Assembly (NCBI GenBank): GCA_023247725.1
Contig: JAHFFW010000017.1
Location: 1 to 51,639, forward strand
DNA: 51,639 nucleotides
Direction: 5' to 3'
Source of the DNA: Candidatus Omnitrophota bacterium
GTDB lineage: Bacteria > Omnitrophota > Gorgyraeia > Zapsychrales > JAHFFX01
This document shows positions 34,031 through 42,422 of this stretch, one piece after another. Below the pieces are notes generated by a model. The model saw nothing but the letters and a program-made list of their open reading frames with translations, was not told where the DNA came from and ran no database searches. How positions within the stretch are numbered: position 1 is the stretch's first letter; each line of letters opens with the position of its first letter. Made by a program: the position numbers and the translations under genes.

Positions 34031-35795
34031 TGTCCTTTTCCTCGTTTTGATCCTCCTGATTGTTGTTCGAATTTTCCTTCCTTGCCTTTCCGCCGAATTC
34101 CTCGTTTGGGACGATGAACAACACGTCTGGGGCAACCCCCTCATCCAAACCCTCTCCCCCCTTTCTTTAAAAATGATTTTTTCCACGCCCGTCTTGAAAA
34201 CCTACATCCCTTTGACGATTCTTTCCTTTGCCCTGGAGTATCACTTTTTTCATCTGAATCCATTCTTTTATCACCTGGATAATGTTTTATTACATCTGGT
34301 CGTCGTGGCGCTGATCTATATCCTGGCCCGGCGATTGAATTTCAATTCCTTGACCGCCGGTTTGACCGCGATTTTTTTTGGGATTCATCCCATGCATGTG
34401 GAATCGGTCGCCTGGGTGACCGAACGAAAGGATGTTCTTTATTCTGTCTTTTATCTGGCCTCGATTTTATTTTATCTGTCCTACATTCAAACCAAATCCT
34501 GGGCCAAATTTTCTTTGAGCCTTCTGATGGGATTGTTGAGCATTCTGGCCAAACCCATGGCCCTGAGTTTACCGGTGGTTTTATTTTTATTTGATTGGCT
34601 TTATGATCGGGGGCTGCCGCGACGAGTTTTGCTTGAGAAGATCCCTTTCGTGTTGATCCTTGCCCCCATGGCCTGGATCACCTATTCGCTCAATGCCCGC
34701 GTCCCCGAGATTCATTTTCCTCAATCTCTCACCTTATGGATCTGGACCTGCACCTTTTACCTTTGGAAATTTTTCTTTCCCACGGATTTGTCCCCGGCTT
34801 ACAATTTGCCCCATCCCATCACCTGGAGCCATGGTCCTTTTTTGTGGTCCGGGCTTGCGTTCGTTTTCTTCCTTGGCGCTGCCTGGTATTTTCGGCGCCA
34901 GCGCTGGTTTATCTTTGCGTTAGCGTATTATTTTTTATCCATTTTTTTCCTCTTACGTCTCGACGAAGGCAAAGACGCCAATCTGGTGGCCGACCGGTTC
35001 ATGTATTTGCCAAGCCTGGGCCTTTGTCTTCTGATTGGCTTGTCCCTGGCAAGATTATGGGATCGAGTGGACAAACACAGAATCGGTCAGGTTGCAGGGA
35101 TTTTAGTTTTAGCCTTTATTGTGGCCGGCTTGGGGCTGACAACTTGGAGGCAATGCCATTACTGGAAGGATGATCTCACGTTATGGACTTACGCGCTTCA
35201 TTCATTCCCGACGGCAAGAATGGCCTACAATAACCTGGGAGGTTACTATTCCCGAAAAGACGATTATGAGCGGGCCTTATTTTTTTATCACGAGAGTCTA
35301 AGACTGAACGCTTATGATTACCAAACGCTCAATGATATGGGTTTGGTTTATTTTAACCAGGGCCGGTATGAGGAAGCCCTGCAGGCGTTTGATCGTTCGA
35401 CAGCGCTTAATCCGGGATTCGGGCTGGCCTATATCAATCGTGGGGCAGTTTACATCCAGCAAAACCACTACGACTGGGCGATCGCGGAATTCACCCGTTG
35501 CATGGAGGCTATGCCGGACTTTTATGCGGCGTATGTGAATCGGGGAAATCTTTACGCGGTCATGGGAAAGTACACGGAGGCACTTCAGGATTTGAATAAG
35601 GCCGTCGAATTAAGGTCCAATGACCCTTTGATCTATTTGCAGCGGGCCAGGGTTTATACGATTATCAAGGATTTTGAGAAGGCAAAGACGGATTATGCTA
35701 AAATTCTTCAGCTCGACCCTAAGAACAAGGCTGTCCGCAATTTTTACAATCAGATCGAAGCCTTACTCAGAAAAAAAAAGGCATTATCGCCTTAG
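34008..35795 (+). CDS. TMTC-like membrane glycosyltransferase with TPR tail
   Basis: From the ATG at 34008 the product has 595 residues, overlapping the WG-repeat gene by 23 bases. The N-terminal 400 residues hold about ten transmembrane helices with the acidic FLVWDDEQHVWGNPL loop after helix 1 and GIHPMHVESVAWVTERKDVLY. This is the DUF1736/O-mannosyltransferase-like core of TMTC proteins. The C-terminal part (about 405-590) is five TPRs (NNLGGYYSRKDDYERALFFY onward). Such proteins are proposed to mannosylate exported proteins. The acceptor is unknown. A second paralogue lies at 46991. Confidence 0.8.
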   Translation: MSGSRRSDVLFLVLILLIVVRIFLPCLSAEFLVWDDEQHVWGNPLIQTLSPLSLKMIFSTPVLKTYIPLTILSFALEYHFFHLNPFFYHLDNVLLHLVVVALIYILARRLNFNSLTAGLTAIFFGIHPMHVESVAWVTERKDVLYSVFYLASILFYLSYIQTKSWAKFSLSLLMGLLSILAKPMALSLPVVLFLFDWLYDRGLPRRVLLEKIPFVLILAPMAWITYSLNARVPEIHFPQSLTLWIWTCTFYLWKFFFPTDLSPAYNLPHPITWSHGPFLWSGLAFVFFLGAAWYFRRQRWFIFALAYYFLSIFFLLRLDEGKDANLVADRFMYLPSLGLCLLIGLSLARLWDRVDKHRIGQVAGILVLAFIVAGLGLTTWRQCHYWKDDLTLWTYALHSFPTARMAYNNLGGYYSRKDDYERALFFYHESLRLNAYDYQTLNDMGLVYFNQGRYEEALQAFDRSTALNPGFGLAYINRGAVYIQQNHYDWAIAEFTRCMEAMPDFYAAYVNRGNLYAVMGKYTEALQDLNKAVELRSNDPLIYLQRARVYTIIKDFEKAKTDYAKILQLDPKNKAVRNFYNQIEALLRKKKALSP

Positions 35796-35807
35796 TTAAG
35801 AAAGGAC

Positions 35808-37085
35808 ATGATGAGCATTCAATTGAACCGGGATAACCTGCGCGGATTTGTGACACCCGCTGATCTAAAGAAAATTCTCCCTCGAATTCATAAGGCCCAT
35901 GACGACTTGCATCAGAAAAAAGGCAAAGGTCAGGATTGCCTGGGATGGCTGGATCTGCCTTCCAAGGTTCCGGAGGCCCTGGTCGAAGAAATTGAAGAGT
36001 TGGGGCAAAAGGTCAGACGCGGCTCCGATTGCTTAATTAGTTTGGGAATTGGCGGATCGTATTTGGGGATCCGTTCGACGGAGGAATTTTTGCCTGAGCA
36101 AGTGCTTTTGCCCATCCGCTATGCCGGTCATCATATGAGTTCTGATGATCTGGCGGGGTTATTGAAGTATCTGGAAGGAAAGAAACCAACGGTGGTCGTG
36201 ATCTCTAAATCCGGAACGACGACCGAGCCAGCCCTGGCCTTTCGGGTGATCAAAGAATTTCTGGCAAAAAGATTTTCGCCTGCCGAGTTGAAAGAGCGGA
36301 TCATCTGCGTCACCGACGAGAAGAAAGGGGCCTTGAAAAAATTTGCCGAGACTGCCGGGTATCGCACGTTTGTTATTCCGGATGACGTGGGCGGCCGGTT
36401 TTCGGTCTTGACACCGGTGGGTTTAGTGCCACTGAGCTTAATCGGGATTGATATTCAAGCGCTTATTGAAGGAGCCCGTCAGGGGCAGAAAGAGTATGGG
36501 GATCCGGACCTGGAAAAAAATCTCGCTTACCAATACGCAGCCAGTCGCTACCTTTTGTACCAGAAAGGCAAACTGATTGAGGTTCTGGCCTCTTTTTATC
36601 CGAATATGTTTTATATTGCGGAATGGTGGAAACAGATGTTTGGAGAAAGCGATGGAAAAAATGGTCAGGGGATCTTTCCGGCGTCGGTCATTTATTCCAC
36701 GGACTTGCACTCGATGGGACAATTGCTGCAAGACGGAATGCGAGTGATCTTTGAAACCTTTTTATTAATAGAGAAGGTGAATAATGATATTGTGATTCCG
36801 CGGTATTCCAATGATATTGATGGTTTCAATTGTGTCGCGGGAAAGGGACTCGACTACGTGAACAAACAGGCTTACGAGGCTGCCGCTGCAGCGCATTATG
36901 AAGGTGACGTGCCGAATATGACCATCACCCTGGAGAGGGCCGATGCCTTTCACATTGGGCAATTGTATTATTTTTTTGAAAAGGCCGTCGGGATTTCGGG
37001 ATATTTGTTAGGAGTCAATCCTTTTGATCAGCCCGGCGTAGAGGCGTATAAGGAGAAGATGTTCAAATTGTTGGGGAAAAGTTAA
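35808..37085 (+). CDS. pgi: Glucose-6-phosphate isomerase
   Basis: This 425-residue enzyme interconverts glucose-6-phosphate and fructose-6-phosphate. It is the shorter bacterial form (as in Bacillus/Thermotoga) with GIGGSYLGIRS, the phosphate loop SKSGTTTEPALAFR and GGRFSVLTPVGLVPLSLIG. AAAGGA precedes ATGATG at 35808. It lies 12 bases after the TMTC-like gene and is followed by strong hairpins. Confidence 0.95.
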   Translation: MMSIQLNRDNLRGFVTPADLKKILPRIHKAHDDLHQKKGKGQDCLGWLDLPSKVPEALVEEIEELGQKVRRGSDCLISLGIGGSYLGIRSTEEFLPEQVLLPIRYAGHHMSSDDLAGLLKYLEGKKPTVVVISKSGTTTEPALAFRVIKEFLAKRFSPAELKERIICVTDEKKGALKKFAETAGYRTFVIPDDVGGRFSVLTPVGLVPLSLIGIDIQALIEGARQGQKEYGDPDLEKNLAYQYAASRYLLYQKGKLIEVLASFYPNMFYIAEWWKQMFGESDGKNGQGIFPASVIYSTDLHSMGQLLQDGMRVIFETFLLIEKVNNDIVIPRYSNDIDGFNCVAGKGLDYVNKQAYEAAAAAHYEGDVPNMTITLERADAFHIGQLYYFFEKAVGISGYLLGVNPFDQPGVEAYKEKMFKLLGKS

Positions 37086-37128
37086 CGCGCATAGAAAACT
37101 GAATTCCAAAAATGAGAGATCATAGAGA

Positions 37129-37166
37129 GGGGCGCTCGCCTAAGTCAAAATCAAGGCGAGCGCCCC
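37129..37166 (+). terminator. Terminator-like hairpin after pgi
   Basis: Arms GGGGCGCTCGCC (37129-37140) and GGCGAGCGCCCC (37155-37166) are perfectly complementary, with a 14-base loop. AAAGTTTTG follows. Confidence 0.7.
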
Positions 37167-37194
37167 AAAGTTTTGTTCGCCCTGCAGGCTTTGC

Positions 37195-37247
37195 GGGGCG
37201 TTTCTATTTGGGCGCGGAAGAAATTTTGGCCCAAATAGAAACGCCCC
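37195..37247. terminator. 19-bp perfect hairpin in the pgi-feo interval
   Basis: Arms 37195-37213 and 37229-37247 are perfect complements, with a 15-base loop. It follows the pgi hairpin by 28 bases. The rest of the 471-base interval 37086-37556 contains no gene; the feo promoter lies at its distal end. Confidence 0.7.
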
Positions 37248-37435
37248 CCAGAGTTGCTCACTGCAGGGAGGCGTTCCTATAAGGTGATAGGCCTTATATT
37301 TCCCGTGAGGGTATCATCCTACCTCCTAAGACTGTATTAACTATGACATGCGCCTTGAATGAAAGCAAGAGGGGAAAATTTTTAATCTTATTTTCATCGG
37401 ATTTTAATTAAGTCAAAAAATGACATAGATATTCA

Positions 37436-37464
37436 TTGACAGATTTTGGACTTTCCTGTATCCT
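37436..37464 (+). promoter_or_regulatory. Candidate promoter of the feo operon
   Basis: TTGACA (37436-37441), 17 bases, TATCCT (37459-37464), about 92 bases before the first feoA. The flanking ATAGATATTCATTGAC has AT-rich dyad character but is not a convincing Fur box. Confidence 0.55.
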
Positions 37465-37556
37465 TATGGCGTCTTAATCGGTTCTTGACCCCTTTCCACT
37501 CACTCAAAGCCCAAGATCAACAAATTTTATTTCAAGTCACAGGAAATTAGCAGACG

Positions 37557-37820
37557 ATGAGCATCAGTAATTTGTATGACTTGAACGTGAATCAGACGGC
37601 CTTTGTCAAGGCGCTCAATGGCGAACCAGCCCTCTGTCAGCGTTTAAGGGAAATGGGTTTCTGTGAATTTGCCGAAATCAAAAAAGTCATGCATGGCACC
37701 TGCCTCGTTTGTCATGTCTGTGGAGTCAACGTGGCCTTGAACAAACACATCGCCCAAAATATTGTTGTGGAAACAATCCCGCCTGCCGATTATTTCACTG
37801 GCCATCCCTCTTCACGATAA
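37557..37820 (+). CDS. feoA: FeoA-domain protein with a CxxCxxC cluster
   Basis: The product has 87 residues. The SH3-like FeoA core is present (QRLREMGFCEFAEIKKV then VNVALNKHIAQNIVVETI). The usual central loop is replaced by HGTCLVCHVCG, giving Cys-x2-Cys-x2-Cys plus an extra Cys in MGFC. FeoA proteins act as cytoplasmic partners of FeoB. The cysteines could bind iron or an Fe-S cluster and give redox or iron sensing (inference). It is first of three feo genes. Confidence 0.85.
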   Translation: MSISNLYDLNVNQTAFVKALNGEPALCQRLREMGFCEFAEIKKVMHGTCLVCHVCGVNVALNKHIAQNIVVETIPPADYFTGHPSSR

Positions 37821-37838
37821 TTCGAAAAAAGCCATCCC

Positions 37839-38069
37839 ATGGTTCAAGTACGGCTAAGTCAGATGCTGGCGGGACAATCAGGTCAGGTCGCAGAACTCAA
37901 AGGACAGGCGGACATCTGCCAGCGGCTTTTGGAAATGGGAATCACGCGGGGGATTACCCTCGAGGTTGTTCGTTTCGCTCCCTTGGGTGATCCCATCGAC
38001 ATCAAATTGCGCGGCTATCATTTATCTCTCCGGCGCAAGGAAGCAGAAGCCATTCTGATTCAAACATAA
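37839..38069 (+). CDS. feoA: Ferrous iron transport protein A
   Basis: This 76-residue canonical FeoA has an SH3-like fold: GQSGQVAELKGQADICQRLLEMGITRGITLEVVRFAPLGDPIDI, with LRGYHLSLRRKEAEAILI as its last strands. It lies 18 bases after the first FeoA and three before feoB. Tandem FeoA genes before FeoB are known in other bacteria. Confidence 0.92.
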   Translation: MVQVRLSQMLAGQSGQVAELKGQADICQRLLEMGITRGITLEVVRFAPLGDPIDIKLRGYHLSLRRKEAEAILIQT

Positions 38070-38072
38070 ATC

Positions 38073-40199
38073 GTGATCAATCTCATGGAGCATCCTTCCA
38101 CTTTAATCTCTTCCAGATCCAAAACATCGCCTAAACAACTGCTCGTCGCTTTAGCTGGCAATCCCAATTGCGGCAAGACCAGCCTTTTTAACGCCTTGAC
38201 CAAATTAAAGCAGAAGGTGGGGAATTATCCGGGCGTCACCGTTGAGAAAAAAATCGGCCGGATGATGGGATCCACTCCCGATCGGTCCGTAGACATTTTG
38301 GATTTGCCGGGAACTTACAGTTTGGCGGTTCGTTCTCCCGACGAGCAAGTAGCCCGGGATGTCCTTCTGGGCCAGATGCCGGATACCCCGCGACCCGATG
38401 TGGTGGTTTGTGTGGTCGATGCTGGCAACCTCGAACGCAATTTGTATTTGGTCAGTCAGATAAAGGATTTGGGGCTGCCCATCATCGTCGTTTTGAACAT
38501 GATGGATGCGGTCAAACGAGAGGGCAAGGTCATCGATCTGGTCCGATTGTCCCAAAGACTGGATGCACCGATTGTTCCCACGGTCGCGATGAAAGAGATA
38601 GGGATTGAAGAATTGAAAAAGGAAATCCTGCAGGGAACCAGAAGGGTGAGCACCCAGCGTTTGCAACTGCCCGAAAATCTGCAGCATCCCATTGAGAGGC
38701 TGGTACAGGTTTTGAAAGAGGAACATGGGCTGAATCCTTCGTTAGCCTATAGCGAAGCCCTCATCATTTTGAGTAAAGAAGATTTAAAGAATGAGCCTCT
38801 GGTCATTCATTCTCCGGCCGTTAAAGAAGTCATTATGGATATCCGCCAAAGTTTGGATCAACAAGAGATCAACTGGCGCTCGGCGGCCATTGAAGCGCGT
38901 TATGCCGGGATTCAAAATATTCTTAAAGATGTGGTTCAGCAGAATTCTCCTCGCCGGATTTCTTGGAGCGAACGGATTGATCGGATCCTCATGGACAAAT
39001 TTTTTGGCTGGGTCTTTTTTTGGGGCATTATGGGAATGATGTTTTTCATGATTTTTTCCGTGGCAACGATCCCCATGAATTGGATCGACGGATCCTTTGC
39101 CAGACTCTCGGATGGCCTCAAGACATTTTTGCCGCCTAGCGAGCTGCGGGATTTATTGACCGACGGGGTCATTGCCGGCGTGGGAGGGGTGGTCATTTTT
39201 TTACCGCAGATCCTCATCCTTTTTTTCTTCATCGGTCTTTTGCAGGACACCGGCTACATGGCCCGCGCCGCCTTCATTATGGATCGGGTGATGAGTAAGG
39301 CGGGTCTGCATGGTAAATCCTTCATTCCGCTTTTGAGTTCTTTTGCCTGTGCCATTCCCGGGATCATGGCCACCCGGGCCATCGAAAATCCCAAAGACCG
39401 TCTGGTCACGATCCTTGTCGCGCCGTGGATGAGTTGTTCCGCCCGGCTGCCGGTTTACACGATTTTGATCGCGACCATCTTGCCGGCCGCATCCGCCTGG
39501 CAAAAGGCGGGGATTATGCTCTTCTTGTATCTTTTAGGAATTCTGGGCGCCTTTGCCGCCGCGGTGATTTTAAAGCGAACCATTCTGAAAGGCTCGACTC
39601 CTTTTTTTATCATGGAGATGCCGCCGTATCGCTGGCCATCCTTGCGGTCGGTCATTTTGCAGATGTGGGAGCGCAGTTGCTTATTTTTAAAAAAGGCCGG
39701 GACCATTATCTTCAGCCTTTCCATTCTTCTTTGGGTTCTCATGAGTTATCCGAAATCTCCCTCTGCCGATATCAGCGCTCAGTTGAATCACAGTTTTGCC
39801 GGTCGTGCCGGTCATTTGCTGGAGCCTTTGATCAAACCGCTCGGCTTTGATTGGCGCATCGGGATCGGTCTTATTGGTTCCTTTGCGGCGCGCGAGGTTT
39901 TTGTGAGCACCATGAATATTGTTTTTAATATCGGAAATGCCGACAATCATACCGAGCCATTGCGGGCCGCCTTTGCGCAGGCCACATGGCCGGATGGTTC
40001 GCCATTATTTACTCCGCTGACCTGCATGAGCCTTTTGGTGTTCTATATTTATGCGATGCAATGCCTGAGTACCGTGGCGGTTGTCCGTCGAGAGACCAAT
40101 GGCTGGAAATGGCCGGTCTTTCAATTGGTGTACATGACCGGCTTTGCTTACCTTGCCTCGCTGTCCGTGTATCAGTTTGGAAAACTGCTCAATTTTTAG
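38073..40199 (+). CDS. feoB: Ferrous iron transporter B (GTPase-gated)
   Basis: The product has 708 residues (GTG start at 38073; ATG 38085 is an alternative). The N-terminal G domain has GNPNCGKTS (G1), DLPGTYSL (G3) and NMMD (G4). The membrane part has two Gate regions, SSFACAIPGIMATRAI and WMSCSARLPVYTI, with the conserved Cys residues, and ends in LSTVAVVRRETNGWKWP. It imports Fe(II) across the inner membrane. Length is typical. Confidence 0.96.
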   Translation: MINLMEHPSTLISSRSKTSPKQLLVALAGNPNCGKTSLFNALTKLKQKVGNYPGVTVEKKIGRMMGSTPDRSVDILDLPGTYSLAVRSPDEQVARDVLLGQMPDTPRPDVVVCVVDAGNLERNLYLVSQIKDLGLPIIVVLNMMDAVKREGKVIDLVRLSQRLDAPIVPTVAMKEIGIEELKKEILQGTRRVSTQRLQLPENLQHPIERLVQVLKEEHGLNPSLAYSEALIILSKEDLKNEPLVIHSPAVKEVIMDIRQSLDQQEINWRSAAIEARYAGIQNILKDVVQQNSPRRISWSERIDRILMDKFFGWVFFWGIMGMMFFMIFSVATIPMNWIDGSFARLSDGLKTFLPPSELRDLLTDGVIAGVGGVVIFLPQILILFFFIGLLQDTGYMARAAFIMDRVMSKAGLHGKSFIPLLSSFACAIPGIMATRAIENPKDRLVTILVAPWMSCSARLPVYTILIATILPAASAWQKAGIMLFLYLLGILGAFAAAVILKRTILKGSTPFFIMEMPPYRWPSLRSVILQMWERSCLFLKKAGTIIFSLSILLWVLMSYPKSPSADISAQLNHSFAGRAGHLLEPLIKPLGFDWRIGIGLIGSFAAREVFVSTMNIVFNIGNADNHTEPLRAAFAQATWPDGSPLFTPLTCMSLLVFYIYAMQCLSTVAVVRRETNGWKWPVFQLVYMTGFAYLASLSVYQFGKLLNF

Positions 40200-40212
40200 C
40201 CGCAGGCTAAAA
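40194..40212 (+). terminator. Small hairpin overlapping the feoB stop
   Basis: TTTTAGCC (40194-40201), GCA loop, GGCTAAAA (40205-40212). An 8-base stem directly at the stop codon; it may end the feo transcript or protect its 3' end. Confidence 0.4.
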
Positions 40213-40241
40213 TACCTTCAGCGTATTCCCCATAAAACCAT

Positions 40242-40269
40242 TTGAACCTAAGAAGCACCGCGTTATAAT
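40242..40269 (+). promoter_or_regulatory. Promoter of the KimA-like transporter gene
   Basis: TTGAAC (40242-40247), 16 bases, TATAAT (40264-40269): a perfect -10 and five-of-six -35. Transcription would start near 40276, giving a 90-base leader. Confidence 0.65.
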
Positions 40270-40308
40270 ATCCCCCATACGCTTAAGTCCCCGAAATCCA
40301 AGTTTCCG

Positions 40309-40338
40309 ACCAAAGACAGCGGTTCTTTGGTTTTTTTT
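40309..40338 (+). promoter_or_regulatory. Intrinsic terminator inside the transporter leader (attenuator candidate)
   Basis: ACCAAAG (40309-40315), a 9-base loop, CTTTGGT (40325-40331), then a run of eight T (40331-40338). It lies between the promoter at 40242-40269 and the start codon at 40367, so it should reduce or condition transcription of the gene. The upstream leader (40276-40308) contains CGCTTAAGTCCCCG and AAATCCAAG, which could form an alternative structure. Confidence 0.65.
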
Positions 40339-40366
40339 CGCTAATGATTTTTAAAGGCTCGATGCG

Positions 40367-42331
40367 ATGAATCTGAAACGATTCCTGAAAAATTTTGTTA
40401 TCGGACAGGCCAAAGACCCGGAAGACCGGACGGTTTTTCACCGGTTGTCCCTGATTGCCTTTTTTGCTTGGGTGGGATTGGGAGCCGACGGATTGTCTTC
40501 TTCTTGTTATGGCCCAGAACAGGCGTATCTCGCTCTAGGGCAACATACCTATCTAAGCCTTTTTGTCGCCCTCGCCGCCGCCTTGACCGTTTTGATCATC
40601 AGCGCCAGCTATTCGCAAATCATTGAGCTATTTCCGACGGGAGGTGGCGGTTATGTCGTAGCCAGCAAACTCCTTAACCCGACAGTCGGTATGATTTCGG
40701 GATGTGCGCTTTTAATTGATTATGTCCTCACGATCGCCATTTCCATCGCCAGCGGTGCGGATGCCCTCTTCAGTTTCTTTCCTTTAACCTGGAATGCTTA
40801 TAAACTTTTTTTTATTTTGATGACAGTTTTGTGTTTGACCCTTTTGAATATGCGCGGGGTTAAGGAATCGGTGATTCCCTTAACCCCGATTTTTTTAATT
40901 TTTGTAGGCACGCACTTTTTTGTTATCGTCTATTCCGTTTTCATCCATGTGAATGATTTTCCTCAAATGTACCAATCCACCCAACTGGATATTCAATCGG
41001 CCTATTCGGAATTGGGAATGATGGGACTCCTCTTCGTTATGATGAAGGCCTACAGCCTCGGCGCGGGAACCTACACGGGTATAGAGGCGGTCAGTAATGG
41101 TCTTCCCATTCTCCGGGAACCCCGCGTGGAAACGGGAAAAAAAACCATGCAGTATATGTCTTATTCTTTGGCTCTTACGGTCATGGGTTTGATGATTGCT
41201 TATTTGCTTTTCCATGTCATGAGCCTACCAGGAAAAACACTCAATGCAGTCCTTTTTGAAAACCTGAGCGCTCACTGGGGGGCCTGGGGACATCTTTTTG
41301 TTTTGGTTACGCTGGTGTCAGAATCCCTGCTTCTTTTCGTGGCGGCTCAGGCCGGCTTCTTGGGAGGGCCTTCTGTATTAGCCAATATGGCGGTGGATCG
41401 GTGGTTCCCGTCGAAGTTTTCCAGTTTGAGCGATCGGTTGGTCACCCAAAATGGAGTGATGCTCATGGGAACCGCGGCCATCGTGACTTTGTTGCTCACG
41501 CGCGGTTCGGTTAACCTTCTCGTGGTTTTGTATAGCATCAATGTGTTCATCACTTTTTGTTCATCACAATTGGGTATGGTCCGCCATTGGTGGTCCGCTC
41601 GAGAGACGGAAAAAAAATGGGTTAAAAGAATCTCCATCAATGGAATCGGACTTCTCTTAACGACCTTTATTTTGATTTCCGTCATTATTCTCAAATTCGA
41701 TCAGGGAGGCTGGGCGACCTTGGCCACGACCGCTTCCCTGGTCATCGTCGCTAGCATTATCAAACGGCATTATTTGCATACGACAAAGCTTTTGCATCGC
41801 CTCAATAGTCTTGTGGAAACAGCGGCTCTGACCAGCAATGGTCAACTTGCTGTGAAGAAAATCCCTTTCGATCCCGAGGCCAAGACCGCAATCATCTTAG
41901 TTAATGGCTTTAATGGATTGGGATTGCATACTCTGTTTAACGTCATCCGTTTCTTTGGCAAGGAATTCAAAAATTTTGTCTTCATTCAGATTGGTGTTAT
42001 TGATGCCGGAAATTTTAAGGGACTAGAAGAGGTGGACCGACTGAAAGAAAAGGTTAAAAGAGATATCGATCGCTACCTGGCCTACATGAATCAAAATGGC
42101 TTTTTTGCCGAAGGCTATTGGGATGTGGGCATCGATCATATGGAGGAGATTGAAAAAATCTGCGCCCAGGTTATTCGAGCCTATCCGGGCGCGGTTGTCT
42201 TCGCCGGGCAATTGGTGTTTCCCGAGGATACCTTTATGACTCGCTGGCTGCATAACTATACGGTTTTTTCCATGCAGCGAAGATTTTATCGGCAGGGGAT
42301 TCCGTTTGTGATTTTACCGATTCGAGTTTAA
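40367..42331 (+). CDS. APC-superfamily permease, KimA-like (probable K+ uptake)
   Basis: This 654-residue protein has 12 membrane helices (about 25-470). The N-terminal FFAWVGLGADGLSSSCYGPEQAY and ELFPTGGGGYVVASKLL are characteristic of KimA/YdaO-type permeases. A cytoplasmic C-terminal domain (about 505-654; IILVNGFNGLGLHTLFNVIRFF) follows. In Bacillus, KimA is a high-affinity potassium-proton symporter controlled by c-di-AMP. Potassium is therefore the best guess here, but amino-acid transport is possible for the wider family. A terminator-bearing leader precedes it. AAAGG at 40353 is the ribosome binding site. Confidence 0.75.
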   Translation: MNLKRFLKNFVIGQAKDPEDRTVFHRLSLIAFFAWVGLGADGLSSSCYGPEQAYLALGQHTYLSLFVALAAALTVLIISASYSQIIELFPTGGGGYVVASKLLNPTVGMISGCALLIDYVLTIAISIASGADALFSFFPLTWNAYKLFFILMTVLCLTLLNMRGVKESVIPLTPIFLIFVGTHFFVIVYSVFIHVNDFPQMYQSTQLDIQSAYSELGMMGLLFVMMKAYSLGAGTYTGIEAVSNGLPILREPRVETGKKTMQYMSYSLALTVMGLMIAYLLFHVMSLPGKTLNAVLFENLSAHWGAWGHLFVLVTLVSESLLLFVAAQAGFLGGPSVLANMAVDRWFPSKFSSLSDRLVTQNGVMLMGTAAIVTLLLTRGSVNLLVVLYSINVFITFCSSQLGMVRHWWSARETEKKWVKRISINGIGLLLTTFILISVIILKFDQGGWATLATTASLVIVASIIKRHYLHTTKLLHRLNSLVETAALTSNGQLAVKKIPFDPEAKTAIILVNGFNGLGLHTLFNVIRFFGKEFKNFVFIQIGVIDAGNFKGLEEVDRLKEKVKRDIDRYLAYMNQNGFFAEGYWDVGIDHMEEIEKICAQVIRAYPGAVVFAGQLVFPEDTFMTRWLHNYTVFSMQRRFYRQGIPFVILPIRV

Positions 42332-42337
42332 TCATAA

Positions 42338-42405
42338 GGGCTCCCAGCACCTCGCTCCAAGCGTCCAGCATTAGGCTTGGAGCTTGGCCCTAAGAGCTGG
42401 GGCCC
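42338..42405 (+). terminator. Imperfect long hairpin after the permease gene
   Basis: Inner stem GCTCCAAGC (42354-42362) / GCTTGGAGC (42375-42383); outer arms GGGCTCCCAGC and GCTGGGGCCC pair with a bulge. TTTAT follows. Confidence 0.6.
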
Positions 42406-42422
42406 TTTATAGCTGAACAATC

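Noticed and set aside
33515-34186. 223-codon minus-strand ORF over the WG-repeat gene
   Set aside because: Mirrors the plus-strand repeats; no start signals.
37400-37445. Possible Fur box upstream of feoA
   Set aside because: The AT-rich ATAGATATTCATT stretch matches the Fur consensus too poorly to report as an operator.
40270-40366. c-di-AMP (ydaO-type) riboswitch
   Set aside because: The leader contains CGCTTAAG-like and CCGA-like words but is too short and lacks the other conserved blocks, so only an unclassified attenuator is claimed.
42332-42422. M-box magnesium riboswitch upstream of mgtE
   Set aside because: The gap is only 91 bases and is filled by the preceding gene's terminator hairpin.
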